Assembly (NCBI RefSeq): GCF_016679925.1
Contig: NZ_JAEQBW010000005.1
Location: forward strand, 62,001 to 126,000
Reading direction: 5' to 3'
From: Marivirga aurantiaca
Lineage (GTDB): Bacteria; Bacteroidota; Bacteroidia; Cytophagales; Cyclobacteriaceae
DNA: 64,000 nucleotides
The notes under the pieces are model-generated. The model was not told the origin of the DNA and did no database searches. It saw only the letters and a list, made by a program, of their open reading frames with translations. The position numbers were made by a program, and so were the translations under genes. Position 1 is the stretch's first letter. Every line of letters starts with the position of its first letter. Positions 42,936 to 52,482 of the stretch are shown piece after piece.

Positions 42936-45029
42936 GTGAAGAAAGTATTCAAAGGTTTTTTTATTATTTATTTTTTAACAGGCCAATCAATTTATGCACA
43001 AAATAATGCCGTAATTGATAGCATTAAAAGCCAGCTTTCAACGGAAAACCTGGAACGGAAAATTGAGCTCTATAATCAAATCGCCTGGGAATACCGCAAA
43101 TCACATCCTGACAGCACTATCTTCTACAGTCAAAAATCCTTAGATATAGCTTCCGACCCTGAAATGAACCATATGCTTGCCAAATGTTTAAATTACATGG
43201 GGGTGGGGCATTATTACAAAGGGGAAAACCTTAAAGCTTACAATCTTTATAACCAAGCAAAAGAAACTGCTCTCGCCAATGGTGACTCTTTGCAATATGG
43301 CCACTCCTTAAACAACATTGGAAGAATATATTTTAATCAAGCTAATTATATCCCCGCTTATAACTATTTCTTCAGATCGTTAGAGGTATTTGAAGCTATT
43401 GGCAACAAGCCGGCAATAAGCTATGGTTACAAAAGCCTGGCCGAAATATATCAAACACAAAACAATCTGAGCAAGGCCCTGGAGATGTCTTTAAAAACAG
43501 CTACCATAAGAATTGACTTTGAAGACCTCTCAGGAATCATCTCCATTAACCTAGAAATAGCAGCCATTTATGCAGAAATGCAAAACTATGAGAATGCCCT
43601 GAAGTACTTTGATCTTGCCTATGAAATAGCTAAAAAAATTAATGATGAGGCAAATCTAGCTATTACAAAACTTGCTATTTCTGTTATGGAAACTGAAAGA
43701 GGGGAACTCAACAAGGCCTTGATTAATGCCAATGAAGCACTTGAATTCACTGATAATTCCCATAATTTCAATTTACTCAACAAAGTATACTTTCAGTTGG
43801 GGTTAATTTATTATTTAAAAAATGACTACAACCAGGCCCAGCTGTATTTTGAAAAGGTAAAAAGCAGGGCGTCTGAAAACAATGACATTACCTACGAAAG
43901 AGACGCACTCCTGTACTTAGCAAGGATTTTTGAGAACAAAGGAGAGACCGACAAGGCCTATAGCCACTTTAAATCCTATGCTGACCTTAAAGAAAGAACA
44001 GAAAATACGCAAACTGCAAGAGAGATAGAAAGATTGGAATCCAGGCTGGAAATAGAGGTGAAAGAAAAAGAGAACCAAATGCTTAAGTTAAATGAAGAAA
44101 CCTATAAAGAGGTCATAAGAAAACAAAAGGCACTTAATAATGCCTTGTTTATAATTGCAGGACTGGTCGTTATATTATTGACATTTATTTGGTTCACTGC
44201 CTACAAACGAAGAAAATACAATAAAATTCTTCTGCAAAAAAATAAGCAGATTGAAGAACACCAAATAAAGATAACGGCCCAGAATAAAGAGATTAAGCAG
44301 CAAAACAATCAATTGATTATACGAAATAAAACACTGGATGATCTCAACAATGAGAAGGATTCACTCCTCAGTATTGTTGCTCACGATTTAAAAGCCCCTT
44401 TCAGTCGAATAAAAGGTATTGCAGAGTTATTAAGGCTTTCTGGTCTGAATCAGGAACAAGAACAATATGTTCAAATGATCAGAACCAATTCAAAACATGG
44501 CACCTATCTCATCAATGATCTATTGGATGTAAATGCTATTGAAATTGACAAGGAAAAGCCAGTCCCTTCAGGTATCAATTTAAAAAGCTTGTTGGAAAAC
44601 AAAGCTGCTGATTTTATAGTGGAGCTTACCAATAAAGAAATGGAATGCCATATTGAATGTGAGCCTGGGCAGGATGTTATTTCTGATAAATTATACCTCA
44701 ACAGGATATTGGACAATCTAATCTCCAATGCAATAAAATTCTCGGAATTAGGTTCTGAAATAATTTTACGAGCGGGTAAGAATAATAAAGGTTTTTGGAT
44801 AGTGGTCAAAGATTTTGGTCAGGGTTTTACAAAAGATGACCAGAAAAACATGTTTAAAAAGTTTAAAAAATTAAGCTCTCGACCTACCGGAGGAGAAAGT
44901 TCCAATGGCTTAGGTTTGGCAATAGTAAAAACATTAACTGACCGACTTAATGGTAGAATTGAATTAACTTCAGAGAAAGATAAGTTCAGTGAATTTACTT
45001 TATATTTTACTTTCTTGGAAGAAGCCTGA
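42936..45029 (+). CDS. TPR-containing sensor histidine kinase
   Basis: 697 residues, GTG start. Signal peptide 1-21, periplasmic TPR array (about 40-345), coiled coil (345-400), one membrane helix (about 402-424), second coiled coil, then HisKA with SIVAHDLKAP (His483) and HATPase with N box NLISNAIKF, DFGQGF and NGLGLAIVK. This TPR-TM-kinase build is typical of Bacteroidota two-component sensors. No receiver domain and no response regulator nearby, so an orphan kinase. Confidence 0.92.
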   Translation: MKKVFKGFFIIYFLTGQSIYAQNNAVIDSIKSQLSTENLERKIELYNQIAWEYRKSHPDSTIFYSQKSLDIASDPEMNHMLAKCLNYMGVGHYYKGENLKAYNLYNQAKETALANGDSLQYGHSLNNIGRIYFNQANYIPAYNYFFRSLEVFEAIGNKPAISYGYKSLAEIYQTQNNLSKALEMSLKTATIRIDFEDLSGIISINLEIAAIYAEMQNYENALKYFDLAYEIAKKINDEANLAITKLAISVMETERGELNKALINANEALEFTDNSHNFNLLNKVYFQLGLIYYLKNDYNQAQLYFEKVKSRASENNDITYERDALLYLARIFENKGETDKAYSHFKSYADLKERTENTQTAREIERLESRLEIEVKEKENQMLKLNEETYKEVIRKQKALNNALFIIAGLVVILLTFIWFTAYKRRKYNKILLQKNKQIEEHQIKITAQNKEIKQQNNQLIIRNKTLDDLNNEKDSLLSIVAHDLKAPFSRIKGIAELLRLSGLNQEQEQYVQMIRTNSKHGTYLINDLLDVNAIEIDKEKPVPSGINLKSLLENKAADFIVELTNKEMECHIECEPGQDVISDKLYLNRILDNLISNAIKFSELGSEIILRAGKNNKGFWIVVKDFGQGFTKDDQKNMFKKFKKLSSRPTGGESSNGLGLAIVKTLTDRLNGRIELTSEKDKFSEFTLYFTFLEEA

Positions 45030-45058
45030 TTTATTTTAATAAATAAAGATCAAGCCAT

Positions 45059-45580
45059 TTAAAAACCCACTTTATTGGATTTCCATCCATTCGCCTCAAG
45101 GTTCTCAGCTGATTCCATTACTTTGTCTTTCATTTGCTTTTTATAGTCCTCTAACGATTTTGCTACTTCCTGATCAAAATTGGCTATAATTTGGGCTGCT
45201 AAAATTCCCGCATTCTTAGCACCATCCAAAGCTACCGTGGCAACAGGAACGCCACCCGGCATTTGTAAAATAGAAAGTACCGAATCCCAACCATCAATGG
45301 AATTACTGGACTTCACAGGCACTCCTATTACAGGTAAGATAGTCAAAGATGCAACCATTCCTGGTAAATGCGCAGCACCCCCGGCTCCAGCAATAATTAC
45401 GTGATAGCCATTGGATTTAGCTCCTTGTGCAAATTTAAACATCCTCTCTGGGGTCCGGTGTGCTGAAACTATACTCACATCATAATCCACTTTCAACTCG
45501 TCCAAAACTTTGGCAGCCTCGCTCATCACTTTCAGGTCTGACTGGCTACCCATAATAATAGCTACTTTTCCCTTGCTCAT
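45059..45580 (-). CDS. purE: N5-carboxyaminoimidazole ribonucleotide mutase
   Basis: 173 residues. IIMGSQSDLKVM (8-19) binds the substrate phosphate, and SAHRTPERM (38-46) holds the catalytic histidine. GAGGAAHLPGM (66-76) and the SxxLSILQMPGGVPVAT stretch follow. It isomerises N5-CAIR to CAIR in purine synthesis, downstream of PurK. Start overlaps the end of purK by four bases; order is purK-purE, the reverse of E. coli. Confidence 0.96.
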   Translation of the reverse strand: MSKGKVAIIMGSQSDLKVMSEAAKVLDELKVDYDVSIVSAHRTPERMFKFAQGAKSNGYHVIIAGAGGAAHLPGMVASLTILPVIGVPVKSSNSIDGWDSVLSILQMPGGVPVATVALDGAKNAGILAAQIIANFDQEVAKSLEDYKKQMKDKVMESAENLEANGWKSNKVGF

Positions 45581-46722
45581 GCTTTTACTTTTAAAGTGTT
45601 TCTTACTATTCCAATTTTAGATCTTAAAGATGACAGACTGGGATCGGTAATGGTAACATGTCCCATTTTCCTGAAGGGTTTTGTGATTTTTTTCCCATAT
45701 AAGTGAACATGGGCACCCGGTAACTTCATCACTTCTTGCATCCCCTCATATTGAGCCTCTCCGGTAAATCCATCTTCTCCCAAAACATTTACCATGGCAG
45801 AACTTATTTTCGTGCCTGTATCCCCTAATGGCAGGTTTAGGATAGCCCTTAACATTTGGTCATATTGAGAAGTGAAATTTCCTTCTATGCTCTGGTGCCC
45901 ACTGTTATGAGGTCGAGGAGCTATTTCATTTACCAGGATTTGATTGTCTTTTGTAAGAAACATTTCCACTGCAAGAATACCTGTCATCTTTAACTTCTTT
46001 ATTATTTCTTCGGCTACTCTTTTAGCTTCACTTTCTATTTCCGGAACCAGCAATGCAGGAGACAATAAATACTCAACTAAATTATGTTCAGGATGAAACA
46101 CCATTTCCACAGGGGGAAATGCTCTTACCTCACCACTTTTATTTCGGGCGACTATCACAGCTAATTCCTTTTTGAAAGGAACAAAGCTTTCCAGTAAGGA
46201 GGGCACACTAAATCCCCTGTCTATATCTGCTTCAGTTTTTAAAACTTGTACTCCCCGGCCGTCATAACCTCCACGTCCCATTTTATGGACGCCTGGTAAT
46301 TTATCTAAATGATTCTTTAAATCAGCAGCTGTTTCCGTTAACACAAAATCCGCAGTAGGAATATTGTTGTCTTTATAGAACTGTTTTTGAATGCGTTTAT
46401 CCTGTATCAAAGCTATCACTTCAGGCTCAGGATACACTTTTACACCTTCTGACTGCAACTTTTTAAGTGCATCGGTATTTACCTTTTCAATCTCAATTGT
46501 GATAATGTCACAGCCTTTCCCGAAAGCATAAACTGCCTCATAATCTTCCAAATCCCCCACAGTAAAATCTTCCACCAATTGCGCACAGGGGGCATTTTGA
46601 TCTGCATCCATCATTCGTAAGTTCAGATTCAGATTGATCGCACTTTGGTGCAACATCCGGCCCAGTTGACCTCCTCCTAAAACCCCAATAATTGTTTGTG
46701 TATCAAATTGATTTAATGACAT
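45577..46722 (-). CDS. purK: N5-carboxyaminoimidazole ribonucleotide synthetase
   Basis: About 381 residues from ATG 46722 (MSLNQFDTQTIIG); a longer frame to 46761 adds an unrelated hydrophobic tail. ATP-grasp fold: GVLGGGQLGRM (12-22), the KMGRGGYDGRGV loop (about 147-158), and EMFLTKDNQILVNEIAPRPHNSGHQS. Uses ATP and bicarbonate to carboxylate AIR. A TAnnTTTG-type -7 box (TATTTTTG, minus strand 46757-46750) lies about 30 bases upstream, without a clear -33 partner. Confidence 0.95.
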   Translation of the reverse strand: MSLNQFDTQTIIGVLGGGQLGRMLHQSAINLNLNLRMMDADQNAPCAQLVEDFTVGDLEDYEAVYAFGKGCDIITIEIEKVNTDALKKLQSEGVKVYPEPEVIALIQDKRIQKQFYKDNNIPTADFVLTETAADLKNHLDKLPGVHKMGRGGYDGRGVQVLKTEADIDRGFSVPSLLESFVPFKKELAVIVARNKSGEVRAFPPVEMVFHPEHNLVEYLLSPALLVPEIESEAKRVAEEIIKKLKMTGILAVEMFLTKDNQILVNEIAPRPHNSGHQSIEGNFTSQYDQMLRAILNLPLGDTGTKISSAMVNVLGEDGFTGEAQYEGMQEVMKLPGAHVHLYGKKITKPFRKMGHVTITDPSLSSLRSKIGIVRNTLKVKA

Positions 46723-46869
46723 AAATGCTGAATAATTTTGAATGAAAAACAAAAATAACATTTATTAACACCAATCTATTTCTGTTTTGCCAAAAATGTG
46801 AGGCCAACAGAGAACTCATTAAGAAATGGATGTTTAGTGAAAACAAATTGGAGTTATCCTGCAAAAAGC

Positions 46870-46906
46870 AAAAAACCTTCCTCCCATTATAGTTAGGGAA
46901 AGAAGG
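46870..46906 (-). terminator. Terminator after the SiaB-like gene
   Basis: On the minus strand CCTTC-TTT-CCC pairs with GGG-A-GGAAGG around a 10-base loop (46906-46876), then six T residues. The stem has one small internal mismatch. Confidence 0.7.
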
Positions 46907-46947
46907 CTTGCATAAAATATTAGAAATTTACTTCAGATGAACTTCAG

Positions 46948-47556
46948 CTATTTGCTTTTCTCATCTTTAATTTTTTCACCATTGATTTCAACTTTCAGTA
47001 TGAACAAGTCAAACTCCTCATCAATAGGAAGAAATTTATACACTAGTTGCTCTCCTGTTTTTCTGGCAATATCAATCAAGCCCAAACCGGCACCTCCTTT
47101 ATCGGAAAGTTTACCATGTTTGATTTGTGTCATGTACATTTTTTTCAGCTCCTCAGCACTTGCAGCATTCACTTCATCAATAGCCGTTCTTAAACCATCT
47201 ACTTTTGAGCGCGCTACCTTATTACTGGTAATCACATAATATATATCTTCCTTGCTACCAATAATAAATAAGCCATTGCCAATTTGGGTATCCGTAATTT
47301 CATCAGAGTGTTTATTCATGTTCTGAAGAGTCTCCACCATCACATGATAAACCCTCTTCTTAACATATCTATCCTCATTTTTACGATCCATATCCGACTC
47401 GGCCATAGAGGTAAACATCTTGGTTATTTCATGGTTGAACTCACCTAAATAAACCAAAGAAATGCCGTTTCCCTGCATTTCGGAGAATAGACTGAGTACC
47501 GACTTGATGAAATTTACATTCAAATCCATCTTGCTTGTGTTTATGTTATCCAACAT
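46948..47556 (-). CDS. SiaB-family protein kinase (DUF6272)
   Basis: 202 residues, GHKL/HATPase-like without a dimerisation domain. VETLQNMNKHS (about 75-85) is the N-box analogue and GGAGLGLIDIARKTG (about 155-169) the G2 analogue. SiaB-type kinases phosphorylate the anti-sigma-antagonist-like SiaC in a switch controlling a diguanylate cyclase and aggregation. siaC, siaA and siaD are not next to it here. The start may instead be the second ATG (codon 10, MDLNVNFIK). No membrane segment. Confidence 0.82.
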   Translation of the reverse strand: MLDNINTSKMDLNVNFIKSVLSLFSEMQGNGISLVYLGEFNHEITKMFTSMAESDMDRKNEDRYVKKRVYHVMVETLQNMNKHSDEITDTQIGNGLFIIGSKEDIYYVITSNKVARSKVDGLRTAIDEVNAASAEELKKMYMTQIKHGKLSDKGGAGLGLIDIARKTGEQLVYKFLPIDEEFDLFILKVEINGEKIKDEKSK

Positions 47557-47629
47557 TAATTTAATTATTATTTAAATGTATACTGATTTTCAGAATATTT
47601 CTCAAAATAAGACAATTTTTTAAAACATC

Positions 47630-49042
47630 TTAATCTATACCCAATTCTATTGTATCAATTGTGTTTTTACTATTCTTCTTTGCCCTGGATTTCCCCTTGT
47701 TTATATTCCCAAAAGTGAAATTAATTCCTGTTCTCACATCTACCATTCGCCCATTTACCGGATTGGTTAAGGAGAGGAGGTCATTGGTTGCCAGATAAAT
47801 TTGAAGCCCTATCAAATTTAGTGTAAATCCTGTACCAATATTGGGTCTCCCATTCATTAAAGTGCCTGAGAGCGCAAAATTGAAAAAGGTATTATACTGA
47901 AAGTTGTAAATAGCTGTCAAGGCCGGGATAAGAGTTCCTCTGTACAATTCTGAATACAAAATTGCACTGGCAGTTTGTCTGTCTGTCAATTGATATGAAG
48001 CTCCTGCGTATAATTTAGAAGTCAATGAGGTAGTAAAAGATTCATTCCTTGTCTCTACAATTTCCATGTCATCTACTAAACTATCGATTTGATCATCAAG
48101 GGCATTATCATCCCCGTTGATCAAGTCTATCAAATCTAAACCAGTAAAGGTTACAGAAGTTTTAGGTATATAGGCATTATAAGTATTGTTTTTCCATTTA
48201 ATAAACCCCAGATCGTTTATTGAGGCAAAAAAATTGATTTTACGTGAAAATTTATAGGTGGCTCCTAAGTCAATTGCAAAACCACTATTATTCAGAGCAT
48301 CCCCCACAGTAATATCATCCTCCTCATTAGCTAGTGCTCCGGCAACACCCCCTGCTCTTATGTTAAAGCCATTGCTGATAAAATCTATGGAATCTCCTCT
48401 GAATTCGTTGTTGCCGTAAGTCCTGATACTGGCGTCCATGCCTGGCATATCGGCATAAGCATGTCCCATCAGGTATTTTAACCTAATACCGGCAGTCATC
48501 TTATCTCCCAGTATTTCCCTTCCGTGAGATAAAGCTACCTCAGTAAAAGCCATCGATTTTACAGAAAAACGTTTAAAGTCCATAATACCATCTTCAAATT
48601 CGGAAGAGGCGTTTCCATAATAGGGCAAGCCCAGTAATGATTTAGGAATACTTGCTCTTGCAAATGCTCTCGTATTGATACTAAATGCTGTATAACTTTG
48701 CTCGCCCCGAATTCCCAAATGAAATACGTTCAGATTAACACTGCCTGTGGCACGGTTATTTCTACGCAAACCGCCAAATATTTCGTCAACAGGCATATTC
48801 CCCTCAGCATCCTTGGAAGTGATGAGTTTCAGGCTGGTAAAGTTATTTCCTCCGTTAAAGTGAAGCCCTGAGAGGCCGGGTAATCCTAATGAAAATTTAT
48901 AATCCGGTAACATGGCAGGATTCAATGAATTAGCCTGTGGTAATGTTTTTGTTAACCCATAACCAATCATATCCGATTGCCCTTTCAACTGTGTGGAAAT
49001 TGCAATAAAAATCACAAATATAAAGTAGTATCTATTTTTCAT
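47630..49042 (-). CDS. DUF5723 outer-membrane beta-barrel protein
   Basis: 470 residues. Signal peptide 1-21 (ending QLKGQ). Amphipathic strands alternate throughout, with the family phrase NSLNPAMLPDYKFSLGLPGLSG at about 38-59 and closing FTLNLIGLQIYLATND near 420. The tail (about 448-470) is lysine-rich. Predicted outer-membrane barrel. It is 10 bases after the 525-residue lipoprotein gene and almost certainly in the same transcript. Confidence 0.85.
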   Translation of the reverse strand: MKNRYYFIFVIFIAISTQLKGQSDMIGYGLTKTLPQANSLNPAMLPDYKFSLGLPGLSGLHFNGGNNFTSLKLITSKDAEGNMPVDEIFGGLRRNNRATGSVNLNVFHLGIRGEQSYTAFSINTRAFARASIPKSLLGLPYYGNASSEFEDGIMDFKRFSVKSMAFTEVALSHGREILGDKMTAGIRLKYLMGHAYADMPGMDASIRTYGNNEFRGDSIDFISNGFNIRAGGVAGALANEEDDITVGDALNNSGFAIDLGATYKFSRKINFFASINDLGFIKWKNNTYNAYIPKTSVTFTGLDLIDLINGDDNALDDQIDSLVDDMEIVETRNESFTTSLTSKLYAGASYQLTDRQTASAILYSELYRGTLIPALTAIYNFQYNTFFNFALSGTLMNGRPNIGTGFTLNLIGLQIYLATNDLLSLTNPVNGRMVDVRTGINFTFGNINKGKSRAKKNSKNTIDTIELGID

Positions 49043-49052
49043 TTGAGAGGAG

Positions 49053-50630
49053 TTAATCGTTGAGAGTTACTTTGTATTTTGCCTGCATCGCCAGACTGAA
49101 ATCAACTTTGTTGGTGGAAGAAATTTCAACCGCCTGAACACCATCTACTGGTGTGCTTGTGGAAACATTGACACTTATCCCTATTCTACTGGTCTCTTGT
49201 AAGAAAGCCAATTCATTCGTAGAGGTTTCTGGATTGTCACTAAGTTTAATAAACTCTATTATATTGCTGGACTCTCCTTGCTGACCGGCTTTCAATAATA
49301 GTCCTTCAAAAAGCACATGCTGTTCTACGCTATCAGCATCGAGAAAAACCGCTTTTAAATTAACATCTAGTGGTAAAGAATTATTAGAGTTGAATTTGAA
49401 TGTTACTGATTGAATATCCTCACTTTCAATCGCATCTACTTCAAATGATTCAGTAAAGATGAGGTTCTGAAGCGAAAGGATAAGAGGGATTTGGAGGTCA
49501 TATCCCACTTGTATTCCTGATTCCCCCGTTACAAAATTGTCAGGCGTATTGTTTGGATCAATTGTTCCGGCAATCTCTAATTGTACGGAATCCGGTAAAT
49601 TATTAATGATGTTTTTAAAAATTTCATTAAAAGACACTTCTGTAGTAGAACTTGATCCAATTGGTGCCGGGCTTAAACTTATTTCTTCTTCAAAAACAAC
49701 CTCTTCCGATTCATTGTTTTTATAAGTAGTGAAATTACTGATATCAAAAACAACAGGTAGGCCCATGGTGTTGGTATAAAGAATCTTAAAGCGCGGATCA
49801 TCCAGGTAATAAGAAATCTCCCCTAGCTCATCGCTATTAAAAAAATCCGTTTCAAGAGTATTCTTTTCTGTGTTAATGCTCTGAGTAGAAAGGTCACCAA
49901 ACATAGCCCCAAACTCCATATTGATAAAGTCGAAGTTAAACTCCAGACTGTTTTCGCCAAAAACCAAATTGATATCATTTACTTTCTCAAGGAGAAGTTC
50001 TATGTCTATAAAAACTTTATCAAAGTCATTATTGCCTCCAAATGCAAAAGAGGTATTATTAAACTCATCTTCTACAAAGTCAGTGCTGATAGGGTTAAGA
50101 CCATTATAAGACCAAGAATAAGGGTGTTGGAATAAGCCTGGATTACTAATTGTTCTGAAATTTAAATCCAGATCACCATTCGCAGGGAAATTCTCCTGAA
50201 GATTCAAGCTGATAGTTCCTGATTCAATATTAATTGAGTCCAGGCTGCTTTCGTACTCTAATGCTATTTCTCGATTTATAAGTACTGTTCCGGTAGTATT
50301 AAATTCATCAACTTCTTCAGGTGTCAATATAATTGGGACTGTAGGAAAACTTCTGTCAGGAAGACTAAAAAAATCCCTGGCACTGGAAGTAAAAAGACTA
50401 TCTTCTTTCAATACAAGTACCAAAACATCGTTTTCTTCCGTATATTCAAAGGCAGAGTCGGAAGCTTCCAATAAATCCTTAACAGTAAAAGAAGAATTTA
50501 TCAATGGCAAACCCAATTCAGGAGCCCATTGAATTTTCCCTAATGTCAGATCATCTAAGTCAGAGTAACAACCGCCATAAAAAAGGCATGAAACAATGGT
50601 CACATAAAGAATTGCTTTTTTTAGCTGCAT
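49053..50630 (-). CDS. Large beta-rich lipoprotein, partner of DUF5723 protein
   Basis: 525 residues. Lipobox YGGC (Cys about 21) followed by YSDLDDL. The body is acidic and predicted mostly beta-strand, with serine/aspartate-rich loops, like repeats of an immunoglobulin-like fold (for example FVTGESGIQVGYDLQIPLIL, IESEDIQSVTFKFN). It is probably exposed at or under the outer membrane and acts with the barrel protein encoded next. I do not recognise a named family. Confidence 0.78.
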   Translation of the reverse strand: MQLKKAILYVTIVSCLFYGGCYSDLDDLTLGKIQWAPELGLPLINSSFTVKDLLEASDSAFEYTEENDVLVLVLKEDSLFTSSARDFFSLPDRSFPTVPIILTPEEVDEFNTTGTVLINREIALEYESSLDSINIESGTISLNLQENFPANGDLDLNFRTISNPGLFQHPYSWSYNGLNPISTDFVEDEFNNTSFAFGGNNDFDKVFIDIELLLEKVNDINLVFGENSLEFNFDFINMEFGAMFGDLSTQSINTEKNTLETDFFNSDELGEISYYLDDPRFKILYTNTMGLPVVFDISNFTTYKNNESEEVVFEEEISLSPAPIGSSSTTEVSFNEIFKNIINNLPDSVQLEIAGTIDPNNTPDNFVTGESGIQVGYDLQIPLILSLQNLIFTESFEVDAIESEDIQSVTFKFNSNNSLPLDVNLKAVFLDADSVEQHVLFEGLLLKAGQQGESSNIIEFIKLSDNPETSTNELAFLQETSRIGISVNVSTSTPVDGVQAVEISSTNKVDFSLAMQAKYKVTLND

Positions 50631-50704
50631 AGCATCCCAAAATTAATTAGTCTCAAATTTATGACTATTTTTAAGATTGCTTTTAATGTAAAGAGTTGTT
50701 GTAT

Positions 50705-51256
50705 ATGCCAAAAGAACTGTATTTTTTAGGAATTTGCCCTACTGGTCGATTAAAAGAGGATATTCATCAACAGAAATCAATCATTAGTCAAAAATATAAT
50801 ACAAAGGGTGCTTTTCGTTCATCAGCCCATATTACTCTACAAATGCCATTTAAACTAGGGCAAAAAAAACTGATTGATTTTGAGCAGGATATATTTCGGT
50901 TTTCAGAGGGAGTTCAGCCATTCAACATTCAGTTGGATGGTTTTAGTGCATTCGAACCCAGGGTAGTTTATATAGTAGTGAAAGAAAATGAAAAATTGAA
51001 TCATCTGCATAAAGCCTTGGAACCTGTACTTAAAAGGCATCAAATCTTTAATAGTACTCATAAAAACCGTGGTTTCCATCCTCATATTACTGTGGCTTTC
51101 CGCGATTTGAAAAAGCGGGATTTCTATCCGTTATGGGAGGAAATGAAAAACAAGGAATTTAAACGTGAATTTAAAGCCGATGGAATGATGCTCTATCGGC
51201 ATAATGGTTCCGTATGGGAAGAATATAAACACATTCCCTTTGGAACAACAGGATAA
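50705..51256 (+). CDS. 2H phosphoesterase (2'-5' RNA ligase family)
   Basis: About 183 residues from ATG 50705 (TTG codons lie upstream at 50696 and 50699). Two HxTx motifs define the active site: SAHITLQ (about 41-47) and FHPHITVAF (about 122-130). The fold pairs two such lobes. Such enzymes hydrolyse cyclic or 2',3'-cyclic phosphates or ligate RNA halves; the substrate is unknown. Cytoplasmic. Divergent from the lipoprotein gene with about 70 bases between. Confidence 0.88.
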   Translation: MPKELYFLGICPTGRLKEDIHQQKSIISQKYNTKGAFRSSAHITLQMPFKLGQKKLIDFEQDIFRFSEGVQPFNIQLDGFSAFEPRVVYIVVKENEKLNHLHKALEPVLKRHQIFNSTHKNRGFHPHITVAFRDLKKRDFYPLWEEMKNKEFKREFKADGMMLYRHNGSVWEEYKHIPFGTTG

Positions 51257-51299
51257 AACAGATCTATTGATTGTAGCTTATTTATCGGGAAGCCAAATT

Positions 51300-51791
51300 T
51301 TACTGGAACTTTACCTTCTGAGTCTTTTTACCTTTTACCAGTCGAATGGTCTTAATTTTTCCATCAAGGGTAGTATGCACTAAGTTAGACTGGTCATCAA
51401 ACTCATCAAACATGATTGAATTCCTGATTTCAAAAATCTTCGGACTCTTCACTTTGTAAATTTCCTGATAACACCAGAGCACATTTTCTTCCAATTCGCT
51501 TCCTAAATAGACCACTTCTCTTTCTTTACCATCTATCTCAACAGAAAAGTTGTTTTTAAGATAATCCTCTATCAAAGAATCAATAGATTGGGTATCATCC
51601 ATAGCCAATATATCGAGGTTCACCTTATAATTCTTATTGAGGGTTTGCTCGAAGTCATCTATAAAAACCTTATGCATCACCTGAACAGATTTAGCCTCTT
51701 CTTTATAAATAAGCTCAGTAATTGAAACATGAAAAGGATGAAGGCCACTAAACACTAAAATCAGGCCGATTATATAATTGCTAAATATCAT
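51300..51791 (-). CDS. DUF6702 family exported protein
   Basis: 163 residues. Signal peptide to about residue 18, then the conserved HPFHVSITEL start, an acidic middle and strand-rich end (SIMFDEFDDQSNLVHT). Predicted periplasmic. Function unknown. Divergent from the hupE-like gene, which in turn heads the M1 peptidase pair; DUF6702 proteins are, as I recall, often next to HupE/M1 peptidase genes in Bacteroidota, which suggests a shared role. Confidence 0.82.
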   Translation of the reverse strand: MIFSNYIIGLILVFSGLHPFHVSITELIYKEEAKSVQVMHKVFIDDFEQTLNKNYKVNLDILAMDDTQSIDSLIEDYLKNNFSVEIDGKEREVVYLGSELEENVLWCYQEIYKVKSPKIFEIRNSIMFDEFDDQSNLVHTTLDGKIKTIRLVKGKKTQKVKFQ

Positions 51792-51875
51792 TTTTCAAAG
51801 TCTGGTTACAATCTTACAAAATTATGTTAATATTATGTTCCGATTACAAAAATCATAAAATTTTATATTAAAGGC

Positions 51876-52463
51876 ATGTCCAATTTTAAAGTATATTTTG
51901 ATTTAGGTTTTGAGCATATCCTGGATGTCAAAGGTTACGATCATATTCTGTTTATTCTCGCACTTGCTGCTGTTTATTTAATCCGTGACTGGAAGAAAGT
52001 AATTATTCTGGTAACTGCCTTTACAATTGGCCATTCCATTACCCTGGCGCTTTCCACTTTGAATTATGTAGTGATAAAACCTGAATTAATAGAATTCCTG
52101 ATTCCTGTCACTATTTTCATAACTGCTTTTGCTAACTTATTTAAAAAAGAAAGAAACTTAAAGCAAAGCGGACCAATGCAGTTAAACTACATTTTTGCTT
52201 TGGTTTTCGGTTTGATCCACGGGCTGGGTTTTAGTAATTATCTCAAAAGCCTTTTGGGTAAAAACAGTTCCATTGTCATGGAATTATTAGCTTTCAATAT
52301 TGGGTTGGAAGTTGGACAGATTATCATTGTTATCTGTTTTTTAATAATTTCATTTATATTTATCGACCTTTTTGGCCTCAAAAGAAGAGATTGGGTACTT
52401 ATTATTTCCAGTGCTATAGCAGGCATTGCTATTACACTTATGTTAGAAACTAAATTTTGGTAA
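51876..52463 (+). CDS. HupE/UreJ-family membrane protein
   Basis: 195 residues, six membrane helices. It opens with GFEHILDVKGYDHILFILALAA (11-32) and contains FTIGHSITL (about 48-56) and FGLIHGLGFSNY (about 109-120), the histidine-containing metal-transport motifs of HupE/UreJ. Possible nickel or other metal permease. It lies 19 bases before the M1 peptidase gene, so probably an operon in which the transporter could supply or balance metal; the specific metal is inference. Confidence 0.88.
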   Translation: MSNFKVYFDLGFEHILDVKGYDHILFILALAAVYLIRDWKKVIILVTAFTIGHSITLALSTLNYVVIKPELIEFLIPVTIFITAFANLFKKERNLKQSGPMQLNYIFALVFGLIHGLGFSNYLKSLLGKNSSIVMELLAFNIGLEVGQIIIVICFLIISFIFIDLFGLKRRDWVLIISSAIAGIAITLMLETKFW

Positions 52464-52482
52464 AAAATAAAAATAAATTAAT

